DNA of 64,000 nt from Corynebacterium pilosum DSM 20521 = CIP 103422 (GCF_000373805.1 NZ_KB892438.1:1-64000), one strand, 5' to 3'. Shown: positions 53,428 to 62,331, counted from the stretch's first letter. Notes: a model not told the origin generated them from the sequence alone. Numbers and translations: made by a program.

Positions 53428-54941
53428 GCCGCCACCTGCCCGCCCGGCGCGTCGCGCAGATCAACCGCCTGCGCCACGTGTTCAAGTTCTGGCTGGTCGG
53501 CTCCTGCGAGATCAGCAAGCGTCCACGCCAGCTTGATCGACTTATCCACCCCGCGCTGGGTCACATCCCCCTGCGACAAAAGCGCGGAGAGCAGCGCCAT
53601 GCCGGATTCGGTCGCCGGATACTCCCGGCGCAGCAGCGCACCAGATACCGTCGCGTTGATGATCCCTTCCAGCCCTGCGCGCTGCCACCGCGCGGTACTG
53701 CGCTCCCGGGCCAGAGCCACACGTTCCGCAATCATCGCCGAACTTTCCGCGTTAGCGGCATGCAGCACCGCGGTATCGGCGGCAGTCTCCACGGCGATGT
53801 CGATGCGATCCCGCAGCGGGACCGACACATTATTCAGATACGTCGCACGGTGCCGCGAAGAACAGGTACACCTGCGCCAATCGGCGGCACCACACCTGCA
53901 CGGGTTCGCAGCCAGGATCAGCTGGAAGCGTGCCGGGAAGGTCACTTCGCGCTGCGCCCGTGACAATCGCACAGCACCCTCTTCCAGTGGTACCCGCAAC
54001 CCGTCCAGCACCACCGCCGGTATCTCGCTGACCTCGTCCAAGAACAGCACGCCGTGGTGGGCCAAGCTCACCGCGCCGGGCATGGGCCTCCCGCTTCCAC
54101 CGCCGATCAGCGCCGCTTTAGTGATTGCTGGGTGCGGCGCCACATACGGCGCGTGGGTGATCACCTGGCTGGCGGACTCCGCCGCCACCGAGTGGACGGC
54201 GGTCGCCTCCACCATCTGGGTGGTGCTCAGCGGTGGGAGGATCGATGGGAGGCGGGCAGCCAGCATCGATTTTCCCGATCCCGGAGGTCCCGTCATGAAG
54301 ACGTGGTGCCCACCAGCCGCGGCGACCTCCAAGGCGTGCTTGGCCGAGGACTGCCCGGCGATATCCTGAAAGTCCTCACGCTGGGGTGGCGCCGGCCGTG
54401 GCCCTGCAACATCGACTGCCGCCAGCAGCTCTCCTCCTCCCTGTAGCCACTGCCATACCTCCTGCAAGGTGTCTGCCACCAGGATGGAGCGGTCCCCCAA
54501 CAGCGCAGCCTCGTCGGCGTTGTCCGTGGGGATCACTTTAAAGTCCACATCCGTCTTCGCCGCCAGCATGGGCAGCACACCGTCGACCCCGCGCAGCCGC
54601 CCGTCCAAGCCTAATTCGCCGGCCAGCAACGTGCGCGACAAGCGCGGCGCAAGCTCCGGCAGAAAGGTGCTCAGCACCGCGATGGCCACCGGCAGGTCAA
54701 AATGGGATCCGGCTTTCGGCAGGTTCGCCGGCGATAAAGACACGGTGATCTTCGTCTTCGGCCACGGCAGGCGCGCGTTCATCACCGCGGTGCGGATCCG
54801 GTCGCGCGACTCTTTCACCGCCGTTCCTGCCAAGCCGACGATAAACATGCCCGGCAACCCTTTGCCGATATTCGCCTCCACCTTCACTGGGTGCGCTACC
54901 ACCCCTTCGACAGTGGCGGTATAAGTGCTAGCAAGCGCCAT
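53424..54941 (-). CDS. comM: ComM/YifB-family Mg-chelatase-like ATPase
   Basis: 505 residues. N-terminal Lon-like domain (GLPGMFIVGLAGTAVKESRDR, MNARLPWPKTKITVSLSPANLPK cut into blocks, SHFDLPVA), AAA core with Walker A TGPPGSGKSMLA (about 226) and Walker B VLFLDEVSEIP, then a Cys-rich patch NPCRCGAADWRRCTCS and lid domain. In competent species ComM is a helicase for branch migration during transformation. ATG 54941 lies inside the yraN 3' end, so it is translationally coupled. Confidence 0.92.
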   Translation of the reverse strand: MALASTYTATVEGVVAHPVKVEANIGKGLPGMFIVGLAGTAVKESRDRIRTAVMNARLPWPKTKITVSLSPANLPKAGSHFDLPVAIAVLSTFLPELAPRLSRTLLAGELGLDGRLRGVDGVLPMLAAKTDVDFKVIPTDNADEAALLGDRSILVADTLQEVWQWLQGGGELLAAVDVAGPRPAPPQREDFQDIAGQSSAKHALEVAAAGGHHVFMTGPPGSGKSMLAARLPSILPPLSTTQMVEATAVHSVAAESASQVITHAPYVAPHPAITKAALIGGGSGRPMPGAVSLAHHGVLFLDEVSEIPAVVLDGLRVPLEEGAVRLSRAQREVTFPARFQLILAANPCRCGAADWRRCTCSSRHRATYLNNVSVPLRDRIDIAVETAADTAVLHAANAESSAMIAERVALARERSTARWQRAGLEGIINATVSGALLRREYPATESGMALLSALLSQGDVTQRGVDKSIKLAWTLADLAGADQPELEHVAQAVDLRDAPGGQVAA

Positions 54942-55290
54942 CGTCGACCCCCTCGAAAAGCTCCACGGCAAAGGAGTCGCCCACCACGTTTAAGGCCAGC
55001 ACGTCGAAACGCACCGGCGCATAAGGCTTGTCCATCAGCCAGCGCAGCGCGGCCTGGCGCATCCGGTACAGCTTGCGCTGGGTGACGGATTCCGCGTTGC
55101 CGAACCCGAGCCCGGAGCGCGTTTTCACCTCGACGAACACGATCGTGCCGTCTGGCTCGCGCACGATGAGGTCAAGTTCCCCCACCGTGTAATAGACGTT
55201 GCGCGCAAGAACCGTCGCCCCACGCTGTTCATAGAATGTGGCCGCCGCCTGTTCCCCGCGGCGCGCCAAAGATTGACGAGCAGTAGTCAT
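54928..55290 (-). CDS. yraN: YraN/UPF0102 endonuclease-fold protein
   Basis: 120 residues. GEQAAATFYEQRGATVLARN, GELDLIVREPDGTIVFVEVKTR (cut: GELDLI and FVEVKTR) forms the PD-(D/E)xK-like core. Its role is unknown. A GGGGGAGA ribosome site precedes the ATG. It is first of a small downstream set with comM, dprA and xerC. Confidence 0.9.
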   Translation of the reverse strand: MTTARQSLARRGEQAAATFYEQRGATVLARNVYYTVGELDLIVREPDGTIVFVEVKTRSGLGFGNAESVTQRKLYRMRQAALRWLMDKPYAPVRFDVLALNVVGDSFAVELFEGVDDGAC

Positions 55291-55346
55291 AATCTCCCCC
55301 TGAGAAAGTGTGTTGGTACACCTTCATCATGAGGGCCCGGGAGGCG

Positions 55347-55406
55347 TTCGTCGATACGCGACGAAAAAATGCCCGAAATCTGTGGAAAACAACATTGTTA
55401 TCCACA
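55347..55406. other. Inverted repeat and inverted DnaA-box pair between yraN and DUF2469
   Basis: 55347-55365 is an inverted repeat TTCGTCG-ATACG-CGACGAA whose arms equal half of the dispersed motif. 55381-55406 holds TGTGGAAAA (DnaA box with one mismatch, reversed) and a perfect TTATCCACA 17 bp apart. The 147-bp gap contains no gene. Confidence 0.6.
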
Positions 55407-55437
55407 GGTTCCGGGCGAAAAGCCGAATTTTACCTAT

Positions 55438-55746
55438 CTATTTATCGGGGAACACAAGGTCTGGCTTATCAAGCTCTTCGATGTTGACGTCCTTGTACGT
55501 GATCACACGCACATAACGCACGAAACGCACGGCGCGGTACATGTCCCACACCCACGCGTCCGACATACGCACCTCGTAGTACACATCCTTGCCTTCCGTG
55601 TGCGGAATCAGCTCAACGGCATTGGCCAGATAAAACCGGCGATCCGTCTCCACCACGTAGGAAAACTGACTGACCACGTCGCGATACTCGCGGTACAGGC
55701 TCAGCTCGACCTCTGCCTCGTAGTTATCCAATTCCTCAGCGCTCAT
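55438..55746 (-). CDS. DUF2469 family protein
   Basis: 102 residues. Starts MSAEELDNYEAEVELSLYREYRD, the hallmark of this small actinobacterial family, and contains TDRRFYLANAVEL and YEVRMSDAWVWDMYR. Function unknown; always near rnhB and lepB. It overlaps the rnhB stop by 11 bp and is likely coupled to it. Confidence 0.9.
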   Translation of the reverse strand: MSAEELDNYEAEVELSLYREYRDVVSQFSYVVETDRRFYLANAVELIPHTEGKDVYYEVRMSDAWVWDMYRAVRFVRYVRVITYKDVNIEELDKPDLVFPDK

Positions 55747-56392
55747 GGGCACGCACTCCTTCTTGGTACAACGCGTCTGCTGCAGCAACGTTGGAATAAG
55801 TGTAGCGATGCAAAGGGGTCGCACCGTGGCGGCGCACCGCATCCATATGCGCCTTTGTGCCATAACCCTTATGCCTGTCCAACCCATACTCCGGATAATC
55901 CTGCGCAAGTTTGCCGACGAGGCGATCGCGACTTACCTTCGCCAACACACTCGCCGCGGCAATACACCGCGCTGAATAATCCCCACCGATCACCGGCAGC
56001 TGCGGCTGCACAAGCCCTGGCACACAAAACGCATCCACCAGCACATACTCCGGCCTCACGCCAAGGCGGGACACCGCCAAACGCGCCCCGTCCAGGTTCG
56101 CGTTCTGAATCCCTCGGGCATCGATCGTCGCCGCGTCAATATGGACCACGCTGTGTGCGAGGCACTTATCGACGATCACCTCAAACAGTTTCTCGCGGCG
56201 CACCGGAGAAAGCTTCTTCGAATCCGTTAGCCCCTCCAACTCCGGGATGATGCGCTGCGGGAGGATGCACGCCGCAATGGTGATCGGCCCGAAGCACGCC
56301 CCGCGACCGGCCTCGTCGATGCCTGCCACAGGCCCCAAGCCAGCCTTTGCCAGGGCGACCTCGAAGGTGCGCAGCTGCTTCAGCCGGCGCAC
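55736..56392 (-). CDS. rnhB: Ribonuclease HII
   Basis: 218 residues, removes RNA from RNA:DNA hybrids, including single ribonucleotides. The first metal-binding segment reads AGIDEAGRGACFGPITIAA (GRG with an atypical A-C-F in place of P-L-A/V). Later: LTDSKKLSPVRREKLF, DAFCVPG, SVLAKVSRDR and HKGYGTKAHMDAV. GTG 56392 lies 1 nt after the lepB stop. Confidence 0.93.
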   Translation of the reverse strand: MRRLKQLRTFEVALAKAGLGPVAGIDEAGRGACFGPITIAACILPQRIIPELEGLTDSKKLSPVRREKLFEVIVDKCLAHSVVHIDAATIDARGIQNANLDGARLAVSRLGVRPEYVLVDAFCVPGLVQPQLPVIGGDYSARCIAAASVLAKVSRDRLVGKLAQDYPEYGLDRHKGYGTKAHMDAVRRHGATPLHRYTYSNVAAADALYQEGVRAHER

Positions 56393-56393
56393 G

Positions 56394-57149
56394 CTACTGC
56401 TGGATGTCCGGGTCGTCCACGCCACCGAACCGGCTGAGTGGAAGGATGATCATCTGCACCTTGCCGCGCAGGTTCTCCTCCGGGATCGCACCCTGGTGCG
56501 GGTCACCAATGTGGTAGCGCGAGTCAAGAGAGTTGGTGCGGTTATCGCCCATCATGAAGTAGTGATCCTCTGGCACCTGGACCGGCCCGAAGTAGTCGCC
56601 GCCACAGGCCTCCGAGCCCGTGGCTGGATTCACCGGGTAGTACGGTGGCTGCAACGTGTAGGACTGATCAATCGGCTGGCCGTCCACCATCACAGCAGGG
56701 TCGCCCTCCTGGCAGGACACGGTCTGCCCACCCGTGGCGATGATGCGCTTGACCAGGTTATTCTCATCCGGTGCAACCAGCCCCACGTAGGAGCCCAGGT
56801 TCTGCAACCCGCGCACCACGCCGTTATCGCTGCGCTGGGACACAAAGCCCTGGTTCCACGAGTCGGTCCCCTCAAACACGACCACGTCGCCGGCTTCGGG
56901 CTCACTGAAATAGTAGGAGACCTTTTCGACGAAGATCCGGTCCCCCGTACACCCCTCACACCCATGCAGGGTCGGCTCCATCGACGCCGAAGGGATCAAG
57001 TAGACGCGCCCCACAAACGTCTGCAGCACAAAGATGATCGCGAGAGTAAGAACGATCACCACAGGGATTTCGATATACCACGGAGTAGTCTTCTCTTCTC
57101 CCTCTTCGCGGTTCTGCCCCGAGTCTGCTGCATCAGTTGAAGTCGTCAC
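56394..57149 (-). CDS. lepB: Signal peptidase I
   Basis: 251 residues. An acidic cytoplasmic N-terminus, one membrane helix (about 26-45), catalytic Ser56 in IPSASMEPTL and Lys134 in NLVKRIIATGG, then YFMMGDNRTNSLDSRY. It has a CxxC pair (CEGC, 64-67) near the active site that is often seen in actinobacterial type I peptidases. GTG start. It is the first gene of the lepB-rnhB-DUF2469 run after the rplS terminator. Confidence 0.94.
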   Translation of the reverse strand: MTTSTDAADSGQNREEGEEKTTPWYIEIPVVIVLTLAIIFVLQTFVGRVYLIPSASMEPTLHGCEGCTGDRIFVEKVSYYFSEPEAGDVVVFEGTDSWNQGFVSQRSDNGVVRGLQNLGSYVGLVAPDENNLVKRIIATGGQTVSCQEGDPAVMVDGQPIDQSYTLQPPYYPVNPATGSEACGGDYFGPVQVPEDHYFMMGDNRTNSLDSRYHIGDPHQGAIPEENLRGKVQMIILPLSRFGGVDDPDIQQ

Positions 57150-57179
57150 AAGGGGCTACTCTAGCAGCACACAAGAACA

Positions 57180-57222
57180 ACAAACGCCCCGCCACACTGT
57201 TTGTGAACAGTGTGGCGGGGCG
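57180..57222 (-). terminator. Terminator of rplS
   Basis: A perfect 17-bp stem CGCCCCGCCACACTGTT / AACAGTGTGGCGGGGCG, with a CACA loop, then TTTGTTGTT on the minus strand. A copy of the dispersed motif (57224-57236) lies between the rplS stop and the stem. Confidence 0.92.
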
Positions 57223-57244
57223 CTCGTCGATAAGCGCGCTAAAA

Positions 57245-57592
57245 CTAGCGGCGCTCCTTAATACGTGCAGCCTTACCGCGCAGCTCACGCATGTAGTACA
57301 GCTTCGCGCGACGGACCTTGCCGTGGCGGTCCACCTCGATGGACTCGATGTTCGGGGAGTGCACCGGGAAGGTACGCTCCACGCCAATGCCGAAGGAGAC
57401 CTTGCGGACGGTGAAGGTCTCGCGGATGCCGTCGCCCTGGCGGCGGATGCACACGCCCTTGAACAGCTGGGTACGGGTGGTGGAGCCCTCGATGACCTTC
57501 ACGTTCACGTCCAGGGTGTCGCCTGGGCGGAAGGATGGGATGTCGTCGCGCAGCTGTGCTGCATCAATCTTGTCGATAATGCCGTTGCTCAT
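57245..57592 (-). CDS. rplS: 50S ribosomal protein L19
   Basis: 115 residues. [56 protein letters not shown] and [16 protein letters not shown] are diagnostic. The 117-nt gap before tex on the other side probably holds its promoter (TTGCTT/TATGAA-like boxes), not firmly placed. Confidence 0.96.
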   Translation of the reverse strand: MSNGIIDKIDAAQLRDDIPSFRPGDTLDVNVKVIEGSTTRTQLFKGVCIRRQGDGIRETFTVRKVSFGIGVERTFPVHSPNIESIEVDRHGKVRRAKLYYMRELRGKAARIKERR

Positions 57593-57709
57593 TGAAGCAA
57601 TCCTTTTCAATTCTGGATAGAGGATCCTGGCGGCTTCTCCCACGCGGGGCGCACGTACCGGTTCATATCAGCTACAAAGTACAAGCAAATATTGTGCCAC
57701 AGGCCGTGC

Positions 57710-59974
57710 TTAGCGGCCAAATCCAGCCTGGCGCAGCGCGTCCGCCATGCTGCCGGACTGAGACTGTTGTTTCTTCTTGCCGCGCTTCTGCTCCTTGGCC
57801 TTGCGCTTCGGCTTGTTGCTCGCGCCGGGTTCGTCGTCGAGGCGCAGACTGAGTCCGATGCGCTGGCGCTCCACGTCCACATCCATGACCTTGACTTTCA
57901 CCACTTCGCCGGAACGGACCACGTCGTGCGGATCCTCCACGAACTTGTGGCTCATCGCCGACACGTGCACCAAACCGTCCTGGTGAACGCCCACGTCTAC
58001 GAAGGCGCCGAACGCGGCCACGTTCGTCACGGTGCCCTCCAGGATCATGCCCGGGGTCAAGTCAGAAACCTTGTTTACGCCTTCTTTGAAGGTGGCCGTC
58101 TTGAACTCGGGGCGTGGGTCGCGGCCCGGCTTGTCCAGCTCGGCGATGATATCGGTCACCGTGGGAACGCCGAACGTGTCGTCAGCAAAGTCCGCCGGCT
58201 TCAGCTTCTCCAACACGCGTGTGTTCCCGATCAACTCATCGACAGCCAGCCCGGTACTCTGCGCGATCTTTTCGACGACAGGATACGCCTCTGGGTGCAC
58301 CGCCGACGCATCCAAAGGCTGGTCGCCACCATTGATGCGCAGGAAGCCGGCACACTGCTCAAAAGCCTTCGGGCCCAAGCGCGGCACCTTGCCCAGTTCC
58401 TTACGGGTGGCAAAAACACCATTGTCGTCGCGGTAGGCCACGATATTTTTCGCCACGGTGTTAGAGATGCCTGCCACGCGTTCCAGAAGCGGCACGGACG
58501 CCGTGTTCAGGTCCACGCCGACGGCGTTCACCGCGTCTTCCACCACGTCATCCAAGGTCTTCGCTAGGGCCGTCTGGTTCACATCGTGCTGGTACTGCCC
58601 CACTCCGATCGATTTGGGGTCCACCTTCACCAGCTCCGCCAGCGGGTCCTGCAGGCGACGCGCGATGGAAACGGCCGAGCGCAACGAGACATCCATGTCC
58701 GGGAATTCCTTCGCCGCGATCTCACTGGCCGAGTACACCGACGCACCCGATTCACTAACGACGACCGGCGTCGGCCTTGTGCCACCCGCCTTCTCGATCA
58801 GGTCAGCGACTTCCCCGGCAAGCTTTTCAGACTCGCGGCTGGCCGTGCCATTACCCACGGCGATCAGCTCCACGCCGTGCGTGGCCACCAGGGTGGACAG
58901 CTGCTGTACAGCCTGGCTCCACTGGTTCTGAGGCTGGTGCGGATAGACGATCGCGGTATCCATCACCTTGCCGGTCTCGTCTACCACCGCGCACTTCACA
59001 CCGTTGCGGTAGCCCGGGTCCAGCGCCAACGTGGAACGCTGACCGGCCGGTGCCGCGAGCAGGACGTCGCGCAGGTTGGTGGCGAAGATGTCTAGCGCCC
59101 CCTCCTCCGCCTTTTCCTTCAGGCGCATCCGCACATCCAGACCGGAGGAGACCAGCAGTTTGGTCCGCCAGCCCCAACGCACCGCGTTGGCCAACCACGT
59201 CGAGGTCTTCGTGTCTAGGTCGAAGCGGTCCGCGATCTTTGCCTCATAGGTGGCGTCCTCCCCCGGATCCAGGTTGAGGTTCAGCACGCCCTCCTTCTCC
59301 CCTCGCAGCAACGCCAGGATGCGGTGGGACGGCAGGGAGGTGAAGTCCTCATTGAAGTCGAAGTAGTCCTTAAACTTCGCACCTTCCTGTTCCTTGCCCT
59401 CGACCACGCTGGCACGCATGGTACCGGTGGAGTACATTTCCTCGCGGACCTCGCCGACCAGGTCCGCATCGAGTGCGAAGCGGTCGATCAAGATGGCGCG
59501 GGCACCCTCCAGCACGGCCTTCGTGTCGGCGAAGCCCTCGGTCACATACTCCTGGGCCAGGGCCTCAGGATCAGCGGAGGGATCGTCGATAAGCGAATCC
59601 GTGAGCGGCTCGATGCCGGCCTCGCGAGCGATGTCCGCCTTCGTCTTGCGGCGCTTCTTGTAGGGCAGGTAGAGGTCCTCAAGGCGGGCCTTCGTATCGG
59701 TGGCCTCGATCAGCGCGCGCAACTCGTCGGTGAGTTTGCCCTGCTCATCGATCGCCTCGATGATCGCTTCCTTGCGCTCGGCCAGTTCGACGAGGTAGGT
59801 GTTGCGTTCCTCGATGTGGCGCAGCTGGGCGTCATCCAGCCCGCCGGTGGCTTCCTTGCGGTAGCGGGAGATGAACGGGACCGTGTTGCCTTCGGCAAGT
59901 AGGGTCAGCGCGGCATCAACCTGTGACTGCTTAATGCCAAGTTCTTCTGCAATAGTGCGGGCGATAAATGTCAT
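57710..59974 (-). CDS. tex: Tex family RNA-binding transcription accessory protein
   Basis: 754 residues, multi-domain nucleic-acid-binding protein. Helical N-terminus (about 1-320; PFISRYRKEATGGLD), YqgF/RNase-H-like domain (about 325-450; LALDPGYRNGVKCAVVD), helix-hairpin-helix (about 490-560; VGVDLNTASVPLLERVAGI), and S1 domain (about 640-715; GMILEGTVTNVAAFGAFVDVGVHQDGLVH in blocks). The Lys-rich tail (KRKAKEQKRGKKKQQ) probably adds RNA binding. Its role in actinobacteria is not settled. Confidence 0.93.
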   Translation of the reverse strand: MTFIARTIAEELGIKQSQVDAALTLLAEGNTVPFISRYRKEATGGLDDAQLRHIEERNTYLVELAERKEAIIEAIDEQGKLTDELRALIEATDTKARLEDLYLPYKKRRKTKADIAREAGIEPLTDSLIDDPSADPEALAQEYVTEGFADTKAVLEGARAILIDRFALDADLVGEVREEMYSTGTMRASVVEGKEQEGAKFKDYFDFNEDFTSLPSHRILALLRGEKEGVLNLNLDPGEDATYEAKIADRFDLDTKTSTWLANAVRWGWRTKLLVSSGLDVRMRLKEKAEEGALDIFATNLRDVLLAAPAGQRSTLALDPGYRNGVKCAVVDETGKVMDTAIVYPHQPQNQWSQAVQQLSTLVATHGVELIAVGNGTASRESEKLAGEVADLIEKAGGTRPTPVVVSESGASVYSASEIAAKEFPDMDVSLRSAVSIARRLQDPLAELVKVDPKSIGVGQYQHDVNQTALAKTLDDVVEDAVNAVGVDLNTASVPLLERVAGISNTVAKNIVAYRDDNGVFATRKELGKVPRLGPKAFEQCAGFLRINGGDQPLDASAVHPEAYPVVEKIAQSTGLAVDELIGNTRVLEKLKPADFADDTFGVPTVTDIIAELDKPGRDPRPEFKTATFKEGVNKVSDLTPGMILEGTVTNVAAFGAFVDVGVHQDGLVHVSAMSHKFVEDPHDVVRSGEVVKVKVMDVDVERQRIGLSLRLDDEPGASNKPKRKAKEQKRGKKKQQSQSGSMADALRQAGFGR

Positions 59975-59991
59975 TCGTGTAACTCTAGCAA

Positions 59992-61197
59992 CTAGTCCTT
60001 GTGGTTCCACGCACACGCAGCGGTCACGCCGGGCTCCTTGTAGCCCTCGTCGGTGGTGCCATACCAGTAGGTGCCGGCGGGAAGGGCGGCGACGACAGCC
60101 TTCGTGGCATCGCGCAGGTCCAGCGCGCTGCGCCCGTTGACCACCACGCGGTACAGCGCCTCCGCCACCGGCACGTGCCCCTCGGCCTGTTCGAACTGGC
60201 AGACCAGCATGTTGTCCGGTTCGCAGGTTAAATCCACCAGATCTGTATTAATGTCATAGGGCTCAAAACCGGCCTTGCGCAGCTTCTTCGGCATCTTTTT
60301 CGCGGAGCGTTCCCACTCCGTCGGGGTGATCAGCACGTTCAGGTCGGTCGCAATATCGCGTGCATGCAAAGTAAACAGGTCCTCCTCGGTCAGGGTGTTC
60401 TCGTCGATAAGTTCAGGCCGTACGCGCTGGGTCCGCAAGAGCGACTGGTCGCGGCGCCACCGCTCGACCTTGGCGTGGTTGCCGCTGAGCAGCACCTCGG
60501 GCGCCTCGATCCCGCGCCACACGCGCGGCTTGGTGTAGGACGGCCCCTCCAGCAGCCCGTCGGAGAAGCTGTCCTCCTCGTGGCTGGCCGCGTTACCCAG
60601 TACGCCGGGGATCAGGCGGGTCACCGCCTCCGCGATCACCAGCGCGGCCACTTCCCCGCCGATCAGCACATAATCGCCGATGGAGACCTCGCGCACGCGG
60701 TAGCGCTTCTCCGCATCCTCGAACACGCGCTGGTCGATGCCCTCGTAGCGGCCACATGCGATCACGATATGTTCCTCGCGCGACCACGCCTGCGCGTCCG
60801 CCTGGGTAAAAGGTTTACCCGCGGGGGTGGGCACCAGCAGCAGCGGCTTGGAGCGGTCCTCGCCCGTGTCGGCGTAGGGCCGCGGTGCCTTACCCAGCAG
60901 TTCGTCGTGACGCAGCTGGTCCGCGCGGTGTTCGCTTGCCGACGATAGCTCGTACCCCACCCGGCCGTCCGCCACGTCGTCGAGCGCCGGACCCCACACC
61001 TCTGGTTTCATCACCATGCCGGGACCGCCGCCGAGCGGCGTGTCGTCGACGGACTTGTGGCGATCGGTTGCCCAGTCCCGCAAATTGTGAACGCCGATCT
61101 CGATGATGCCGTCCTCGATCGCCTTGCCCAGCAGGGCATGCCTTAAAGGTTCGAGGTAGTCGGGAAAGATGGTGATGATATCGAGTCGCTGAGCCAT
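59992..61197 (-). CDS. trmD: tRNA (guanine-N1)-methyltransferase with long C-terminal extension
   Basis: 401 residues. The TrmD knot is complete: DIITIFPDYLEPLRHALLGKA, NLRDWATDRHKSVDDTPLGGGPGMVMKPE in blocks, CGRYEGIDQRV and SIGDYVLIGGEVAALV, followed by the C-terminal tRNA-binding helices through TLTEEDLFTLHARD (about 280). It methylates G37 of tRNA. TrmD is normally 230-275 residues; here about 125 extra residues follow, with ITPTEWERSAKKMPKKLRK, LTCEPDNMLVCQFEQAEGH and AALPAGTYWYGTTDEGYKEP. I do not recognise that segment. ATG 61197 has AAAGGTGA upstream. Confidence 0.93.
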   Translation of the reverse strand: MAQRLDIITIFPDYLEPLRHALLGKAIEDGIIEIGVHNLRDWATDRHKSVDDTPLGGGPGMVMKPEVWGPALDDVADGRVGYELSSASEHRADQLRHDELLGKAPRPYADTGEDRSKPLLLVPTPAGKPFTQADAQAWSREEHIVIACGRYEGIDQRVFEDAEKRYRVREVSIGDYVLIGGEVAALVIAEAVTRLIPGVLGNAASHEEDSFSDGLLEGPSYTKPRVWRGIEAPEVLLSGNHAKVERWRRDQSLLRTQRVRPELIDENTLTEEDLFTLHARDIATDLNVLITPTEWERSAKKMPKKLRKAGFEPYDINTDLVDLTCEPDNMLVCQFEQAEGHVPVAEALYRVVVNGRSALDLRDATKAVVAALPAGTYWYGTTDEGYKEPGVTAACAWNHKD

Positions 61198-61215
61198 TTG
61201 AGTCACCTTTTCAAC

Positions 61216-61221
61216 GATACT
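61216..61221 (+). promoter_or_regulatory. Candidate -10 box of the DUF4232 lipoprotein gene
   Basis: GATACT, 7 nt before the ATG at 61229; leaderless spacing. Confidence 0.4.
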
Positions 61222-61228
61222 AGGGGCC

Positions 61229-61837
61229 ATGCCGAAGTTGAATCGTCTCTTGATCGTCGCCGCCACCGCCGCCCTCCTCACGGCGTGTGGCTCCGGCGCC
61301 GAATCTGCCGCCCCCAGCCCGACTGCTGCACCAGAGGTTCTGCAAAATGACCTCCCCAGCGAGTCCCCTGCACCTGAGATGGCACCAGAGACGACCGGCA
61401 ACCGCCAAGAGGATCTGACCGCAGGCACGGATAAGGATGCGTGCATCGCATCGAACCTCGACGTGACGCTGGCGAACGAAGAAGGCTCCGCCGGCTCCCG
61501 CGCCTTAGAGCTTGAATTCACCAACACGGGTGACACGTGCGAAATGATTGGTTTCCCCACGGTCACCGTGGTCGGCGACGGCACCGGCCGCCAGATCGGC
61601 GCGACCGCTTCCCGCGAGCCCGTCTCCACCGACTACGTCACTTTGAAGAAGGGCGATTCCGCCACGAGCACCGTGACCGTTGCCGAATCCGACGCCGCCA
61701 CCTGCAACCCCACCGACGCCGACGGCCTACGCGTGTTCCCACCAGCCAACACGAACTCCATCTATGTGCCCGTGCCTGGCCTCGAGGGTTGCGATAACCC
61801 AGACTTGTCCACGCTGACGGTGGGCCCAGTTCTCTAG
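61229..61837 (+). CDS. DUF4232 family lipoprotein
   Basis: 202 residues. Signal with lipobox LTAC (Cys20), then a Pro/Ser/Glu-rich linker (to about 68), and a DUF4232 beta-sandwich domain with two disulfide-type Cys (about 73, 108) and PGLEGCDNPDLSTL at the end. Such lipoproteins are common in actinobacteria; function unknown. It overlaps rimM tail to tail. Confidence 0.82.
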   Translation: MPKLNRLLIVAATAALLTACGSGAESAAPSPTAAPEVLQNDLPSESPAPEMAPETTGNRQEDLTAGTDKDACIASNLDVTLANEEGSAGSRALELEFTNTGDTCEMIGFPTVTVVGDGTGRQIGATASREPVSTDYVTLKKGDSATSTVTVAESDAATCNPTDADGLRVFPPANTNSIYVPVPGLEGCDNPDLSTLTVGPVL

Positions 61838-62331
61838 AGTTCGAAGAGCCCTTCCGGCGGGGTGACCACTAGCAGGCCCTCGTCGAGGTCTACTTCGGGC
61901 ACGATGTCATAGACGAAGGGCACGAGCACCTCGCGGCCTTTATAGTCCACCTCAAGGATCTGGCGTCCCGGCGTGTGCATCACTCCGGTGACTTCGCCGC
62001 TTTCCTCGTCGTCACGCACCACTTTCAGCCCGATCAACTCATGGTCATAGAAGCCGTCATCGTCGTCATCCTCCAGCGGAGGGGCGAAGAAGATAGTGCC
62101 GCGCAGCGTCTCTGCCATGTTCCGGTCCGGCACTTCCTTGAATTTGATCAAGAGGCGTCCCTTGTGCGGGCGCATGGTCTCCACCGTCAGCTCATGCTCT
62201 TTCCCGGCCTGCTTGCCGTGGAGGACTTCGTCGATAGCAAAGCGCGTCTCCGGCTCATCCGTGGTGGGGTCCACCACCACTTCGCCTTTGATGCCGTGGC
62301 ATTTAATCACGCGTCCGATCTGCAATTCCAT
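61834..62331 (-). CDS. rimM: Ribosome maturation factor RimM
   Basis: 165 residues. The N-terminal RimM barrel (LQIGRVIKCHGIKGEVVV, RLLIKFKEVPDRNMAETLRG) and C-terminal PRC-like domain (HELIGLKVV, GRQILEVDYKGREVLVPFV) are both present. It assists 30S head assembly with S19. No ribosome site is obvious before ATG 62331. In its usual cluster it sits between rpsP and trmD, as here. Confidence 0.94.
   Translation of the reverse strand: MELQIGRVIKCHGIKGEVVVDPTTDEPETRFAIDEVLHGKQAGKEHELTVETMRPHKGRLLIKFKEVPDRNMAETLRGTIFFAPPLEDDDDDGFYDHELIGLKVVRDDEESGEVTGVMHTPGRQILEVDYKGREVLVPFVYDIVPEVDLDEGLLVVTPPEGLFEL

Noticed and set aside
52264-54941. dprA and comM as proof of natural competence
   Set aside because: Both are conserved in many bacteria with no known competence, and no uptake machinery (ComEA/EC, pilus genes) is in the window.
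61198-61629. A longer TrmD with an N-terminal extension of about 145 residues
   Set aside because: That upstream frame overlaps the DUF4232 lipoprotein gene, has no family match, and ATG 61197 has a good ribosome site.
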